This document shows positions 53,293 to 61,543 of a DNA stretch of 64,000 bases, one piece after another (the stretch's first letter is position 1; every line of letters starts with the position of its first letter). Source of the stretch: Nonlabens xylanidelens. GTDB lineage: Bacteria; Bacteroidota; Bacteroidia; Flavobacteriales; Flavobacteriaceae. The position numbers and the translations under genes are program-made. Location of the stretch: positions 1 through 64,000 of the forward strand of contig NZ_PTJE01000006.1 in assembly GCF_002934445.1 (NCBI RefSeq), read 5' to 3'. Below the pieces are notes generated by a model that had not been told where the DNA came from, ran no database searches, and saw nothing but the letters and a program-made list of their open reading frames with translations.

Positions 53293-54068
53293 TAAGCGAG
53301 GTGAGATTTGATTTTGGCAGCTAGTTCATCTGTGTCAGTATATGATTCAAACTCGCCTTCATGAACTAGAGATATTTGACCAGTTTCTTCACTTACTATT
53401 AATGCGATAGCACTACTTCTTTCAGTTAAACCTAAAGCCGCTCTGTGTCGCAACCCAAAACGTTGAGGTATCTTTCTGTTTTCAGATACAGGTAATATCA
53501 CTCGTGTAGCTGTAATCTTATTACCTTCTACTATCATCGCGCCATCGTGTAGCGTACTGTTCTTATAGAAAATACTTTGTATGATAGAAGAGTTTACTAA
53601 AATGTCTTGATCGTCTCCAGTGTTTTTAACAAATTCTAAAGAGCCATCTCTCTTAATACCTATTAATGCGCCAGTTTTAGTAGAGCTCATTTTTTTACAA
53701 GCTTTAACGATCTCGTCCACAACCATATGATTGTTGTCTTGTTCTTCTTGAAAAATGCGTAGTTGTTTAAAAAATCGCCTGCGAGAAGTGAATTTTGTAG
53801 AACCTAGCATTAAAAGAAAACGTCTTATTTCTTGTTGAAATACCACTATTAGAGCAACCACACCAGCACCAGTAACAGCGCCTAATGCCTGACTCAACAT
53901 TTCCATTTTCATGAAAACCGTTAATTGATAAATCAAGTAGATAATAAAAATTCCTATAAAAATATTGAGCGCTGCGGTACCTTTAACCAGGCGGTATAAG
54001 TAAAAGACCACAGCTGCGACTAGCAGTATGTCTATTAAATCTATTATTCTAAATCCAGGAAGTTCCAT
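53292..54068 (-). CDS. cdaA: diadenylate cyclase (CdaA type)
   Basis: A 258-residue membrane enzyme making cyclic di-AMP from two ATP. The N-terminus has three hydrophobic helices (LIDILLVAAVVFYLYRLV, LNIFIGIFIIYLIYQLTVF and SQALGAVTGAGVVALIVVFQ); the DisA_N domain has the LHDGAMIV and FGLRHRAALGLTE motifs (DGA and RHR). It lies 15 bp downstream of folP and 1 bp upstream of DUF3667 paralogue C. Regulators CdaR/GlmM, common partners in Firmicutes, are not beside it. Confidence 0.96.
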   Translation of the reverse strand: MELPGFRIIDLIDILLVAAVVFYLYRLVKGTAALNIFIGIFIIYLIYQLTVFMKMEMLSQALGAVTGAGVVALIVVFQQEIRRFLLMLGSTKFTSRRRFFKQLRIFQEEQDNNHMVVDEIVKACKKMSSTKTGALIGIKRDGSLEFVKNTGDDQDILVNSSIIQSIFYKNSTLHDGAMIVEGNKITATRVILPVSENRKIPQRFGLRHRAALGLTERSSAIALIVSEETGQISLVHEGEFESYTDTDELAAKIKSHLA

Positions 54069-54083
54069 GTAGCTAAAATATAA

Positions 54084-54914
54084 TTAATTTACCGTTAACT
54101 GGTTATACAACGCTATAGTTTCCATCGCTTCTTTAACATCGTGCACACGTAAAATTTTTGCGCCTTTCATTAAACACACCATGTTTAGGGCTGTTGTTCC
54201 ATTTAAAGATTCTTGTGCGGTGCTATCAAGGGTTTTGTAAATCATTGATTTACGAGATATTCCAGCTAGAATAGGTAGTCTGTGAGCTTTTAAAAGATCT
54301 AGGTCAGAGAGCAATTCAAAATTTTGTTGGGTAGATTTTGCAAAACCAAAACCTGGATCTATAATTAGGTCATTAATTCCGCAAGCTCTTGCAGCAGCAA
54401 CACGTTCAGAAAAATAACGATTTATTTCTACCACCATATTTTCATAATCGGTCATGGTTTTCATGCTTTGTGGAGTACCACGCATGTGCATCATGATGTA
54501 GGGGATTTTGGCTTTTCCCACAGTTTGTAACGTGTTTTCAGATAAAATACCAGCGCTTATATCGTTCACGATAGTCGCTCCGTGATTAATAGCCTTTTCT
54601 ATTACGCTTTCGCGAAAGCTGTCACAACTTAAACCTTTAATATCAAAACGAGCTGTTATCAAATCAAGAACTGGGAGAACTCGAGATAACTCTTCTTCTA
54701 CAGAGATGTCCGTACCATCTGGTCTGGAGCTGTAACCACCTACATCTATAAATGTAGCGCCAGCATCTAGCATGGTTTCTACTTGGTTTAAAATAGCAGC
54801 GTCATTTTTAAGCCTGCCGCCATCATAAAAAGAGTCTGGTGTGCAGTTCACAATACCCATGGTGTGAGGTGTAGAAAGGTCGATTAGTGTGCCCGTGCAA
54901 TTTATAGTCGCCAT
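54084..54914 (-). CDS. folP: dihydropteroate synthase
   Basis: A 276-residue TIM-barrel enzyme joining p-aminobenzoate to dihydropterin diphosphate. The signature GIVNCTPDSFYDGG and the pterin-binding motifs DPGFGFAKS and AGISRKSM are present. Residues DSFRESV, on the strand that normally reads D-[ST]-[FY], are encoded by a near-exact copy of the dispersed palindrome, so a conserved motif carries it. It is divergent from DUF1599-recR and is the first gene of the folP-cdaA-DUF3667 operon. Confidence 0.96.
   Translation of the reverse strand: MATINCTGTLIDLSTPHTMGIVNCTPDSFYDGGRLKNDAAILNQVETMLDAGATFIDVGGYSSRPDGTDISVEEELSRVLPVLDLITARFDIKGLSCDSFRESVIEKAINHGATIVNDISAGILSENTLQTVGKAKIPYIMMHMRGTPQSMKTMTDYENMVVEINRYFSERVAAARACGINDLIIDPGFGFAKSTQQNFELLSDLDLLKAHRLPILAGISRKSMIYKTLDSTAQESLNGTTALNMVCLMKGAKILRVHDVKEAMETIALYNQLTVN
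54605..54620. repeat. dispersed palindrome, copy 13 (one mismatch, inside folP)
   Basis: CGCTTTCGCGAAAGCT; read on the minus strand as Ser-Phe-Arg-Glu-Ser-Val, a different frame from the AFAKAE copies. Confidence 0.8.
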
Positions 54915-54969
54915 GAAATATGGTTAATTGAGTTTTAAATGCGAAATTTACGCAAAATTTATAGCCCTT

Positions 54970-55503
54970 ATGTCGCAAACTAGTCAGCAATATGATGCAG
55001 TTATCACACAATGTCGTGATTTGTTTTCTAATAAAATGAAGGATTATGGTAGTGCATGGCGCATTTTACGCTTGCCATCACTTACAGATCAGATTTTTAT
55101 TAAGGCACAGCGCATAAGAGGTCTTCAAACTCTTGCAGAAACAAAGGTGGACGAAGGCCAGGAAAGTGAATTTATAGGCATTATTAATTATTCAATAATG
55201 GCACTTATACAACTAGAAAAAGGTGTGGTAGAGCAACCAGATCTAGAACTAGAAGAGGCTGTTGCATTGTACGACCATCATGTTGCGATTACTAAACAGT
55301 TAATGATGGATAAAAACCATGATTATGGTGAGGCATGGAGAGATATGCGAGTAAGCTCTTTAACTGATTTGATTCTTCAAAAGTTATTGAGAGTAAAACA
55401 AATTGAAGATAATGAAGGTGCTACACTAGTGTCAGAAGGTATCGATGCAAATTATCAAGACATGATTAATTATGCTGTTTTTGCGATGATTCATTTATCA
55501 TGA
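54970..55503 (+). CDS. DUF1599 domain protein (duplicated motif)
   Basis: A soluble protein. I chose the ATG at 54970 ([12 protein letters not shown]); the ATG at 54928 adds 14 atypical residues and would overlap the folP promoter region. The domain is internally duplicated: [18 protein letters not shown] (first half) and [18 protein letters not shown] (second half), the DUF1599 signature. DUF1599 may be related to nucleotide-pyrophosphohydrolase folds, but function is unproven. The stop overlaps recR by 4 bp (ATGA). Confidence 0.85.
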   Translation: MSQTSQQYDAVITQCRDLFSNKMKDYGSAWRILRLPSLTDQIFIKAQRIRGLQTLAETKVDEGQESEFIGIINYSIMALIQLEKGVVEQPDLELEEAVALYDHHVAITKQLMMDKNHDYGEAWRDMRVSSLTDLILQKLLRVKQIEDNEGATLVSEGIDANYQDMINYAVFAMIHLS

Positions 55504-56117
55504 ATTTTTCCTCAAAAATATTAGAAGAAGCGGTAGATCAAGTATCGCAATTACCTGGCATAGGTAAACGCACGGCATTGCGACTGGTGTTGCATTTAAT
55601 GCGCCAGCCAGAGCATAATACAGATGCGTTATCTGATGCGTTATTAAAGATGCGACACGATCTTAATTTTTGTAAAAAATGCCATAATGTAAGTGATGTA
55701 GAGATTTGTGAGATTTGTGCCAGTCACAACCGCGATCAATCCATCGTTTGTGTGGTAGAAGATATACGAGACGTCATGGCTATAGAAAACACGAGTCAGT
55801 ATCGTGGTTTGTACCATGTTTTAGGAGGTAAAATAAGTCCTATGGATGGAATAGGGCCACAAGATCTTAAAGTGAGATCACTGGTAGATCGTGTAAAAAA
55901 CGATGGCGTTACCGAGATTATCTTTGCACTAAGTCCAACCATAGAAGGAGATACTACTAACTTCTATATTTTTAAACAACTCGATGGACTAGAAGTCAAC
56001 ACTTCTACCATCGCGAGAGGAATAGCCGTAGGAGATGAGTTAGAGTTTGCCGATGAGGTAACGCTAGGAAGAAGTATCTTACATCGCGTTCCTTATGAGA
56101 ATTCATTAAAAAACTAA
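55500..56117 (+). CDS. recR: recombination mediator RecR
   Basis: A 205-residue DNA-repair protein of the RecFOR pathway. It has the N-terminal helix-hairpin-helix ([16 protein letters not shown]), the four-cysteine zinc site (FCKKCHN...ICEICAS) and a Toprim domain ([14 protein letters not shown], then the DGV/EGD part). Start ATG overlaps the DUF1599 stop, so the two are coupled; a glycosyltransferase gene follows 3 bp later. Confidence 0.96.
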   Translation: MNFSSKILEEAVDQVSQLPGIGKRTALRLVLHLMRQPEHNTDALSDALLKMRHDLNFCKKCHNVSDVEICEICASHNRDQSIVCVVEDIRDVMAIENTSQYRGLYHVLGGKISPMDGIGPQDLKVRSLVDRVKNDGVTEIIFALSPTIEGDTTNFYIFKQLDGLEVNTSTIARGIAVGDELEFADEVTLGRSILHRVPYENSLKN

Positions 56118-56120
56118 TTC

Positions 56121-57212
56121 TTGCAATTATCCATAATCATACTTAATTATAACGCAGCAGCTTTTCTTGAGCTGTGTGTTTATAGTGTGATGCGAGCGGT
56201 TAAAAATCTAGATGCAGAGATTATTGTAGCCGATAATAATTCTACAGATCACAGCCTTGAGATGTTAGCCTCTATTTATGGTGATCGTATAAAAGTGATA
56301 GTACATAAAGAAAATCATGGTTTTTCTAAAGGGAATAACCTTGCTGTAGAACAGGCTATAGGAGAATATCTGTGCATTTTAAACCCAGATACGATAGTAG
56401 GAGAGAAGGTTTTTGAAGAGTGTTTAGCTTTCGCGAAAGCGGAACCCAAAGCAGGCTTTTTAGGAACCCAGCTTATAGATGGAACCGGCAAATATTTGCC
56501 AGAAAGTAAACGACATGTTCCTACACCTAAAGTCGCGAGACAAAAAATGCTGGGCAACGACAGTAATTATTACTTTAATGAAGTTGGTCAAAATGAAAGA
56601 GGCAAAGTAGATGTGCTAGTAGGAGCTTTTATGTTTTGTAAGAAAAGTGTTTATGAAGATTGCGGTGGTTTTGACGAGCGTTACTTTATGTATGGAGAGG
56701 ACATCGACTTAAGTTACACGGCACTTCAAAAAGGGTATGATAATTATTACCTAGGTGATCAAAAAGTGATTCATTTTAAAGGAGAAAGTACGGTGAAAGA
56801 TAAAGTCTATTTAAAAAGATTTTATGGAGCCATGGGGTTGTTTTACGATAAGTATTTTAAACAATCTACCTTAGAAAAAAAGGCAATTGACCTTTTAATA
56901 AGTAGTATGATAGTCATTAAAGGCACAAGAACGACCGAAACTGTCTTAGAAGAAAAAGAATTCATACTCGTTACCGAAGATCCTACGCTTAAAATACAAA
57001 ATGTAGTATCCTCAGCGTCTATAGAATTACTTGAATCTTGCAATACGCTGAATAAGAGTGTGCTTTGGGATTTGAGTTCTCTGAAATTTGAAGAAATGAT
57101 AAATTATATGTCTAAAAATACAGAAGGGACTTATAGATTTCTAAATCAGAATAAAACCTTCTATTTAGGCAGTGATAGCAGTAAATCACGTGGAATAATG
57201 AAAATTGTGTAA
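56121..57212 (+). CDS. family 2 glycosyltransferase
   Basis: A 363-residue GT-A enzyme, probably cell-surface-polysaccharide or lipid-linked. The start is TTG at 56121. Motifs: N-terminal LSIIILNYNAA, ILNPDTIV with the metal-binding Asp, the acceptor motif GGFDERYFMYGEDIDLSY, and a C-terminal extension without clear domains (about 230-363). Residues AFAKAEP are encoded by a dispersed palindrome with one mismatch. It follows recR by 3 bp, so it is likely in that transcript. Confidence 0.88.
   Translation: MQLSIIILNYNAAAFLELCVYSVMRAVKNLDAEIIVADNNSTDHSLEMLASIYGDRIKVIVHKENHGFSKGNNLAVEQAIGEYLCILNPDTIVGEKVFEECLAFAKAEPKAGFLGTQLIDGTGKYLPESKRHVPTPKVARQKMLGNDSNYYFNEVGQNERGKVDVLVGAFMFCKKSVYEDCGGFDERYFMYGEDIDLSYTALQKGYDNYYLGDQKVIHFKGESTVKDKVYLKRFYGAMGLFYDKYFKQSTLEKKAIDLLISSMIVIKGTRTTETVLEEKEFILVTEDPTLKIQNVVSSASIELLESCNTLNKSVLWDLSSLKFEEMINYMSKNTEGTYRFLNQNKTFYLGSDSSKSRGIMKIV
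56426..56441. repeat. dispersed palindrome, copy 14 (one mismatch, inside a glycosyltransferase gene)
   Basis: AGCTTTCGCGAAAGCG, read as Ala-Phe-Ala-Lys-Ala-Glu. Confidence 0.8.
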
Positions 57213-57284
57213 TAGATCTTTGTAAACACTGCAAAATCGATAAGTGATTCTTAAAATATTCCCATATCAATGAATAATCCGCAA

Positions 57285-57311
57285 TTGTAAACTGTTTAAT
57301 TAGTACTTTTG
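57285..57311 (+). promoter_or_regulatory. promoter for the E2 acyltransferase gene
   Basis: TTG (57285-57287), a 16-bp spacer (one short of the usual range) and TACTTTTG (57304-57311). The ATG is 35 bp downstream. Confidence 0.5.
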
Positions 57312-57346
57312 CAAAATAATTAAAACGTAATAGTACCTTATTAGTT

Positions 57347-58663
57347 ATGGCAAAATTTGAACTTAAATTACCTAAAATGGGAGAATCTGTAGCTGAGGCT
57401 ACAATAACTTCTTGGCTTAAAAATGTAGGCGACACCATAGAAATGGACGAGCCTGTTTTAGAAATAGCGACAGATAAGGTGGATAGTGAAGTGCCTAGTG
57501 AGGTAGATGGAACTCTTGTTGAGATTTTATTTCAAGTAGATGATGTGGTACAAGTAGGCCAGACTATTGCAATTATAGAAACTGACGGTGATGATAGTGG
57601 AGCGACTACCGCTGCTCCAGAAACTACTGTTACTGCACCTAAAGAGATAAAAGCTGCTGCGACTGAAGTAGAAAAGCAAATCTCTCAGGTTACAGAAAAT
57701 GTAGATTATACAGATAGTGATTCTTTTTACTCTCCACTTGTAAAGAATATCGCAAAAGAAGAAAACATATCTCTTACAGAGTTAGAAGGAATTTCTGGTA
57801 CAGGTAAAGATGGTCGTGTTACTAAAAACGACATTTTACAATATGTTGCAGATAAGAAAGCAGGTAAAACTGCTGCACCTGCAAAGACAGCGGCTCCTGT
57901 AGCTGCTGCGGTTTCTAAACCAGCTGCAAAGGCTGCTCCAGTATCTGTAAATGGAGAAGATGAAATTATTGAAATGTCACGTATGGGTAAACTGATTGCT
58001 CATCACATGGTGGCATCAGTACAAACTAGTGCGCACGTTCAAAGTTTTATTGAGTGTGATGTGACTAATATCTGGAACTGGAGAAAGAAACATAAAGATG
58101 GTTTTAAACAAAGAGAAGGTGAGAACCTGACCTTTACACCTATTTTTATGGAAGCAGTTGCACAAGCTTTAAAAGAATTCCCGATGATGAATATCGCGCT
58201 AGATGGTGATAAAATCATTAAGCGTAAAAATATAAATCTAGGTATGGCTGCTGCTTTACCAGATGGTAATTTAATTGTACCTGTTATAAAAAATGCAGAC
58301 CAATTAAATCTAGTAGGTATGGCAAAGTCGGTAAACGACCTAGCTAACAGGGCTAGAAATGCAAAATTAAAACCAGACGATACTCAAGGCGGTACGTATA
58401 CGGTAACTAATGTAGGTACTTTTGGATCTGTGTTAGGAACACCTATTATCAATCAGCCACAAGTAGGTATTCTTGCTCTAGGTGCGATAAGAAAAGTGCC
58501 TGCTGTTGTTGAAACACCAGAAGGTGACTTTATCGGTATAAGAATGAAAATGTTCTTATCTCATAGTTACGATCATAGAGTAGTAAATGGTGCGTTAGGT
58601 GGACAGTTTGTTCAACGTGTGGCACAATTGCTAGAAGCGTTTGATGTAAATCGTACGGTTTAA
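57347..58663 (+). CDS. 2-oxoacid dehydrogenase E2 component (dihydrolipoamide acyltransferase)
   Basis: A 438-residue E2 protein. The single lipoyl domain (residues 1-80) has the lipoylation Lys in ATDKVDSEV; a peripheral-subunit-binding domain follows (about 125-165, SPLVKNIAKEENISLTELEGISG), an Ala/Lys/Pro-rich linker, then the catalytic domain with LSHSYDHRVVNGALGG. It may serve the branched-chain or a 2-oxoglutarate-type complex; the E1 and E3 genes are not beside it, so the substrate is not decided. A hairpin terminator follows. Confidence 0.93.
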   Translation: MAKFELKLPKMGESVAEATITSWLKNVGDTIEMDEPVLEIATDKVDSEVPSEVDGTLVEILFQVDDVVQVGQTIAIIETDGDDSGATTAAPETTVTAPKEIKAAATEVEKQISQVTENVDYTDSDSFYSPLVKNIAKEENISLTELEGISGTGKDGRVTKNDILQYVADKKAGKTAAPAKTAAPVAAAVSKPAAKAAPVSVNGEDEIIEMSRMGKLIAHHMVASVQTSAHVQSFIECDVTNIWNWRKKHKDGFKQREGENLTFTPIFMEAVAQALKEFPMMNIALDGDKIIKRKNINLGMAAALPDGNLIVPVIKNADQLNLVGMAKSVNDLANRARNAKLKPDDTQGGTYTVTNVGTFGSVLGTPIINQPQVGILALGAIRKVPAVVETPEGDFIGIRMKMFLSHSYDHRVVNGALGGQFVQRVAQLLEAFDVNRTV

Positions 58664-58686
58664 TTTTAAGCTGTTGTATTAAAAGT

Positions 58687-58717
58687 AAAAGCCAGTTCTT
58701 ATGAACTGGTTTTTTTT
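58687..58717 (+). terminator. intrinsic terminator of the E2 gene
   Basis: AAAAGCCAGTTC and GAACTGGTTTTT pair around TTAT, with a T-run. The same hairpin recurs at 59525-59554, flanking the next gene. Confidence 0.9.
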
Positions 58718-58832
58718 GTTTTAAGAATATGATTGGATGTTGTTTTGATCGGCGGCAATAATTTGATTCATATTTTGTTTTATATTCATCAATATTTATG
58801 CTTTGTTAAACAGTGTACAGCTATTTAAGACT

Positions 58833-59504
58833 ATGAGGAAAATCGTGTTAACAATTGTTGCTAATTTAGTTTTTATCTCAATGTTAGCGCAAGTAGAGAT
58901 TAACTTGAGAGATGCGAGAAATTTATCGCTAGATGATAGGGCTGAATCTACTTATTTTAAAGATACTTTTAATGATCTTGATAAATTTGTAGGAGAGTGG
59001 ACTCTAGAAATTGGTAATAAAAAACTGGAAGTTTCTATTCAAAAATTAATCAGAGTTCCAGAAATTAGAATGCTAAGAATTGATGATGGGCTACAACATT
59101 ATCAAGATCTTATAAGTGTGAATTATAAGTTATATGAGAATAATCAGTTGATCATCAATTATAATTCTTCAGATTATCAATTTTTAACAATTCAAAGTAA
59201 TGATTTTGTTGATTATAGAATTCCTAATGGACCAAGAACATCTAATATTTTAAATCATATATTTTTATCATATTATGAACCTACTTCAGATGGTAGTTGC
59301 CTTCGATCAATAGCAACAAATCTGCAACTAACTTATCAAGATGTACCATCTACTGATAGTCAAGGTAATGCTACAACGGGAGAGTTGTTCTGGCGAATAG
59401 AAAGTGAAAGACAAATTGCTTTTAATAATGGTTGTGATGATGGAAACGCTTCGGATACTGGTCCTCTAAGAAATTTAAGCGAGGTGACATTAATAAGAGA
59501 TTAA
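58833..59504 (+). CDS. exported protein of a DUF6705-like type
   Basis: A secreted or lipid-free periplasmic protein. The open frame reaches 58803 but the signal peptide (MRKIVLTIVANLVFISMLAQ) starts at 58833, so that ATG is chosen. The mature part has FNDLDKFVGEWTLEIGNKKLEVSI and later strands that look like the DUF6705 lipocalin-like fold known from Flavobacteria; the resemblance is by eye. It is flanked by two near-identical terminator hairpins. No neighbour suggests a function. Confidence 0.65.
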   Translation: MRKIVLTIVANLVFISMLAQVEINLRDARNLSLDDRAESTYFKDTFNDLDKFVGEWTLEIGNKKLEVSIQKLIRVPEIRMLRIDDGLQHYQDLISVNYKLYENNQLIINYNSSDYQFLTIQSNDFVDYRIPNGPRTSNILNHIFLSYYEPTSDGSCLRSIATNLQLTYQDVPSTDSQGNATTGELFWRIESERQIAFNNGCDDGNASDTGPLRNLSEVTLIRD

Positions 59505-59524
59505 TTGAGCTCAAATTATAATTT

Positions 59525-59554
59525 AAAGCCAGTTCTTATGAACTGGCTTTTTTT
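59525..59554 (+). terminator. intrinsic terminator of the DUF6705-like gene
   Basis: AAAGCCAGTTC and GAACTGGCTTT around TTAT with a seven-T run; nearly the same sequence as the terminator at 58687-58717. Confidence 0.9.
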
Positions 59555-59570
59555 GTTTTAATATTATTGT

Positions 59571-59828
59571 ATGAATAAGTTTTTTAAAACTTCGGCTTTG
59601 CTATGGTTGCCATTTTTATTCTTGCTTCTCTATTTGAGTTCGCAAATCGCTAAAATATTGGAGTTTATATTAATAGCTTTCTTTTTATTTAGTTGGGTTT
59701 TAGGGGTGTTTGGTGTTATTCTGGTTTTTTCAAATTGGCAACGTTATAAGAGTATACTTTTTTTTAGTGTGTTTTTTATTTTAATGCCTTTCGTAGTGAT
59801 TCTTTATTTTGTATCTCAATTACATTAA
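59571..59828 (+). CDS. small three-helix membrane protein (85 aa)
   Basis: Almost entirely hydrophobic, with three predicted membrane helices (about 8-28, 30-52, and 60-82) and a basic loop (NWQRYKS). It lies 17 bp past the terminator. I do not recognise the family; it could be real but has little independent support. Confidence 0.45.
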   Translation: MNKFFKTSALLWLPFLFLLLYLSSQIAKILEFILIAFFLFSWVLGVFGVILVFSNWQRYKSILFFSVFFILMPFVVILYFVSQLH

Positions 59829-59877
59829 CAAGAATACGATTAAGCGATTCTCAGACAGCAATTCTAATTAAACCTCT

Positions 59878-59885
59878 TACCTTTG
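59878..59885 (+). promoter_or_regulatory. -7 element of the 94-residue protein gene (leaderless-type)
   Basis: TACCTTTG, then CTGC and the ATG at 59890. No TTG is seen at the usual distance. Confidence 0.5.
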
Positions 59886-59889
59886 CTGC

Positions 59890-60174
59890 ATGGAAAAAGA
59901 TCTTTACTTACAGCAAATAGATTATTTTAAGGGAGCACAAGTTTTACATTACTTTGAATTTGTAGAGCCTCAAGAAATTAAAGACGAATATTTTGCTGTG
60001 CATGAAATTCATGCCGTAGTAATTTGTGATTATGAAGGAGAAGAAACTATGTTATTCTATTTAGATGATGGTCTAGAAGTAGCTTTAGAATTTGAATGTG
60101 TAATCCCTAAACAAGCTAAAGAACAAACAGCTCAGGATTTTGCTGGTATAGACATTCAGTGGAAAAATAAATAA
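59890..60174 (+). CDS. small acidic soluble protein of unknown function (94 aa)
   Basis: An acidic protein (starts MEKDLYLQQIDYFKGAQVLHY) without signal or membrane segment. A full -7 box lies 4 nt before the ATG, the composition fits coding DNA, and a strong terminator follows, so it is very probably a gene. No family recognised. Confidence 0.7.
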   Translation: MEKDLYLQQIDYFKGAQVLHYFEFVEPQEIKDEYFAVHEIHAVVICDYEGEETMLFYLDDGLEVALEFECVIPKQAKEQTAQDFAGIDIQWKNK

Positions 60175-60202
60175 AGTAAATTCCAACTAGAATTTTATAA
60201 AA

Positions 60203-60243
60203 AAAAAGGCTCTAAATATCAATTTGATATTTAGAGCCTTTTT
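60203..60243. terminator. bidirectional terminator
   Basis: A perfect 20-bp inverted repeat (beginning AAAAAGGCTCTAAATATC) around a single central T, with A- and T-runs on both sides. It serves the 94-residue gene and possibly the glycosyltransferase from the other side; about 120 bp to 60366 holds no gene. Confidence 0.9.
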
Positions 60244-60366
60244 AGATTCACTCAAAACCCCTAAGGTCCAAAAAAAACTCAATCAAGTTTTCTTTTTTTG
60301 TAATGTACCATAAGTCTCTGTTTTACCTTGACGATTTATTTAAAATCGGTAACCTTATTTTTAATC

Positions 60367-61512
60367 CTATCCGATGTTAAGATAGTGTTGTTGATATGCT
60401 CGCGCTATTTTAATACTGTCGTGATGGTCTAGAATATGTTTTCTAGCGGCCTTTCCCATTTCTAGAATATTTTGTGGGTTATCAATGAGAAGAGATAATT
60501 GATTCACTAAATAATCGACATCTGGTCTAGCATCCATAACAGGAACAGAGGCTAGATCATGCGCTTTTAAATAGATAGAACTACCGCCAGAAAAAACGAC
60601 TTTTCCCTGCGCCATAGCTTCTAGCGCATTGTAGCCTTGGTCATAACACAATACTTGATCTAGTAAAATATGAGCGTTTTTATATTTGGTAATATATTCT
60701 TGATAGGGTAGACTTACTGCTATCGTAATAAACACTTTATTACCGTATTTCTTCTTTATAATTTCTAGCGCTTCTTCAAAATAGTTGATTCCCTTTTTCC
60801 AATAATTACCTCTGTTGATTCCCATAAATATTTGAATTTGTGAGAGATCTGTATTTAATTCTAATTGAAATTTTGAATGGTTTATAGCTGCAGGAATTAT
60901 AGCTGTTGCCTTATCCTGCTGTTTTAAAGCCATCGCATAATCTACATTACTAGGTATTATTTTTTGAGACGCTTCTAGTACTTTATAATAATTATCTCGG
61001 TAACCGTTACCTAGATATTTATACGTGTGAAACAATTGCTGTTTTTGAAGATGTCCTCTGTGTACCGAGTCTAAAATATTGTAACCCTCATGTTCTTCTG
61101 TAAGAAATCGGGCATATTCGTAGTCGTCACCACAGGCTATTAAAAAGGACTTTTGATTATTTTTAATTAGAAAATCTAGCATGATACGTTCTACAGCCGG
61201 CTCGCACCCAAAAGGGTTGGAATTGATAAACTGTACGATATCGTAGTTTTTTAGATGGTTCTCGCTTTCGCGAAAGCGTGCTAATTTCAATCTATCTTCT
61301 AGGTTATAGCCTGTCAGTTTCCACCAGCCTACTTTTATTTTGCGATGTAGCCAGCTTTGTTCAAAATACGTACTACCTATTTCTATATCTACAGGGAAAC
61401 GCTTAAAACCATCACCATCGCCCACAATGTTTACTTCATGACCTAGCTGTTGCAGACCATGTTTTAAGGAATTATGAAAACCACTGTATTCACCTACGAG
61501 CAATATGCGCAT
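60367..61512 (-). CDS. glycosyltransferase family 4-like protein
   Basis: The frame is open to 61551, but the GT-B N-terminus MRILLVGEYSGFHNSLKHG begins at the ATG 61510-61512. The protein is about 381 residues. It has a GT-B-like arrangement: N-terminal LKHGLQQLGHEVNIVG and a C-terminal nucleotide-sugar segment with ILLDQVLCYDQGYNALEAMAQGKVVFSGG, typical of GT4. It probably belongs to the surface-polysaccharide region to its right. Residues RFRESEN are encoded by an exact dispersed palindrome. The gene is divergent from the next glycosyltransferase. Confidence 0.82.
   Translation of the reverse strand: MRILLVGEYSGFHNSLKHGLQQLGHEVNIVGDGDGFKRFPVDIEIGSTYFEQSWLHRKIKVGWWKLTGYNLEDRLKLARFRESENHLKNYDIVQFINSNPFGCEPAVERIMLDFLIKNNQKSFLIACGDDYEYARFLTEEHEGYNILDSVHRGHLQKQQLFHTYKYLGNGYRDNYYKVLEASQKIIPSNVDYAMALKQQDKATAIIPAAINHSKFQLELNTDLSQIQIFMGINRGNYWKKGINYFEEALEIIKKKYGNKVFITIAVSLPYQEYITKYKNAHILLDQVLCYDQGYNALEAMAQGKVVFSGGSSIYLKAHDLASVPVMDARPDVDYLVNQLSLLIDNPQNILEMGKAARKHILDHHDSIKIARAYQQHYLNIG
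61263..61278. repeat. dispersed 16-bp palindrome, copy 15 (inside a glycosyltransferase gene)
   Basis: Exact core, read on the minus strand as Arg-Phe-Arg-Glu-Ser, the frame also used in folP. Confidence 0.9.
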
Positions 61513-61519
61513 ATAGAAG

Positions 61520-61527
61520 TATATTTG
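61520..61527 (+). promoter_or_regulatory. -7 element of the plus-strand glycosyltransferase gene
   Basis: TATATTTG, 17 bp before the TTG start at 61544. No clear -33 element. Confidence 0.35.
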
Positions 61528-61543
61528 AGGTAAAGATAAGCAC

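Noticed and set aside
4546-61278. The dispersed palindrome as a CRISPR-like array or as intrinsic terminators
   Set aside because: Spacing is kilobases and irregular, and there are no spacers or cas genes. Most intergenic copies lie next to a separate hairpin terminator, and the palindrome itself lacks a T-tract and a proper loop.
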